Of a stretch of 33,813 nucleotides of DNA, positions 33,188 through 33,813 are shown in pieces. How positions within the stretch are numbered: the first letter of the stretch is position 1; every line of letters starts with the position of its first letter. The DNA lies in contig CAIOCT010000001.1 in NCBI GenBank assembly GCA_903856725.1, positions 1 through 33,813 on the forward strand. Reading direction: 5' to 3'. Source of the stretch: an uncultured Verrucomicrobiota bacterium (GTDB lineage Bacteria; Verrucomicrobiota; Verrucomicrobiia; Opitutales; Opitutaceae). The position numbers were made by a program, and so were the translations under genes. Under the pieces are notes generated by a model that saw nothing but the letters and a program-made list of their open reading frames with translations, had not been told where the DNA came from and did no database searches.

Positions 33188-33813
33188 ATGCGCAATTCCC
33201 CTCGTGGCCTCCTGCTGCCGACTATCCTCTTAAGCTTGTTATGCTTGGTCATGAGTGGCTGCCAGAATGAGCCCAAGCGCAGTAGTCACCGCGTACTTGG
33301 TACGCCGCGAGCCCAAGCCGCTACCCCGATGAAGGGCGAAGAAAATTTTCTGCGAGGAAAAATTACCGCCGCGATTACGGTGGGTGATCACGATCCAGCT
33401 TTAGATAATTTGCCGGAAGGAGCTACCCCAGCAGATAACTACGAGCCGAGCGGCCGTAGCCATTCTGGAGGCAGTGGCGGCAGCTTTAATCTTGGCCTAG
33501 GCGGAGGTGGTGGCGGCGGCAAACATGGCGGCGGGCGCGGGGGCGACTCCAGCGGCCACAGTGAAGGTGGTGGCCACAAGCGCGATGAGCAGACTGAGCA
33601 CATGCGCCCTTCGTTAGGGTCTATGGGCCCACCGGTTATGATTCATTTGAGTTTTCTCAATCATGGAGCGGAGCCTGTGGTAATCCAGATTCTCGATTTC
33701 ATCTCACCACTCGGCAATTTTGCCGTACGTCCCGATAAATTAACCCTTGCACCTGGCCAGGTCGTTGCAGTCGAACCCATGAGCACACTCCTTGACGAAG
33801 GACTGACTGAAAC
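33188..33813 (+). CDS. Gly/His-rich lipoprotein, 5' part (runs off the window)
   Basis: The frame opens at ATG 33188 and remains open to the window end (208 complete codons). The N-terminus is a lipoprotein signal: MRNSPRG, a hydrophobic stretch LLLPTILLSLLCLVMSGC, and lipobox MSGC with Cys25. The mature part has a Gly/Ser/His-rich low-complexity region (about 90-130, including GGGGGGGKHGGGRGG), then a folded-looking segment, IHLSFLNHGAEPVVIQILDFISPLGNFAVRPDKLTLAPGQVVAVEPMSTLLDEG, similar in style to a beta-sandwich. The function is unknown. It is divergent from the oxidoreductase gene. Confidence 0.75.
   Translation, partial: MRNSPRGLLLPTILLSLLCLVMSGCQNEPKRSSHRVLGTPRAQAATPMKGEENFLRGKITAAITVGDHDPALDNLPEGATPADNYEPSGRSHSGGSGGSFNLGLGGGGGGGKHGGGRGGDSSGHSEGGGHKRDEQTEHMRPSLGSMGPPVMIHLSFLNHGAEPVVIQILDFISPLGNFAVRPDKLTLAPGQVVAVEPMSTLLDEGLTE

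Noticed and set aside
1-33813. CRISPR arrays, transposases, prophage genes, rRNA operons
   Set aside because: No regularly spaced repeats, transposase or integrase motifs, phage structural genes or rRNA sequence were recognised on either strand.

Overview
The window looks like chromosomal DNA of a free-living Verrucomicrobium, most likely from the Opitutaceae. That placement is inferred from gene content, not from a marker gene. It rests on a PVC-type membrane-bound dehydrogenase/HEAT/cytochrome c fusion, a LamG-type secreted protein, a DUF481 outer-membrane protein next to a small exported protein of the type seen in Opitutaceae, and a moderately GC-rich base composition. Most starts lack a good Shine-Dalgarno sequence, so start codons were chosen mainly from domain boundaries and signal peptides.

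Layout. 1-4233 (minus strand): the 5' part of a fucose-isomerase-like gene, phosphatidylserine decarboxylase and ClpB. 4532-11918 (plus strand): hflX followed by a tightly packed molybdenum cofactor locus, moeA-moaC-mogA-MOT1 transporter-moaA-moaD and a MoaE-MoeB-rhodanese fusion. Spacings are 38 bp or less and two junctions are ATGA overlaps. 12001-14868 (minus): a YdcF-like protein, a GIY-YIG protein, a histidine kinase with a degenerate receiver domain, and tRNA-Gln(UUG), whose 3' end is duplicated 143 bp away. 14999-17753: a LamG-like secreted protein, a VOC protein (minus), and pyrH and frr with an intrinsic terminator. 18024-25588: a UvrD/PcrA-type helicase, a His-rich CobW GTPase, the large dehydrogenase/cytochrome fusion (minus) and a WD40 protein. 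25744-29978 (plus): a possible metal-uptake module made of a small membrane-anchored CxxC protein, a TonB-dependent receptor and an exported beta-propeller with a CTCC motif and a His-rich loop. 29975-33813: a DUF481 protein and an exported protein (both minus), a TIGR02466-type 2OG-Fe(II) oxygenase, an NAD(P)-binding oxidoreductase (minus), and the 5' end of a Gly/His-rich lipoprotein gene.

How the genes work together. The Moco block covers cyclic pyranopterin formation (MoaA, MoaC), dithiolene sulfuration (MoaD, the MoaE and MoeB domains, and a rhodanese domain that could carry sulfur), molybdate uptake (MOT1 type), and adenylation and Mo insertion (MogA, MoeA). The MoaE-MoeB-rhodanese fusion would place MoaD activation, sulfuration and use on one chain. 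The receptor/propeller/CxxC block is the best candidate for an undescribed system. Its metal (copper-like) role is an inference from Cys and His motifs and gene order. I saw no prophage genes, transposases, CRISPR arrays or rRNA genes. The only sign of past integration is the duplicated tRNA-Gln 3' end.
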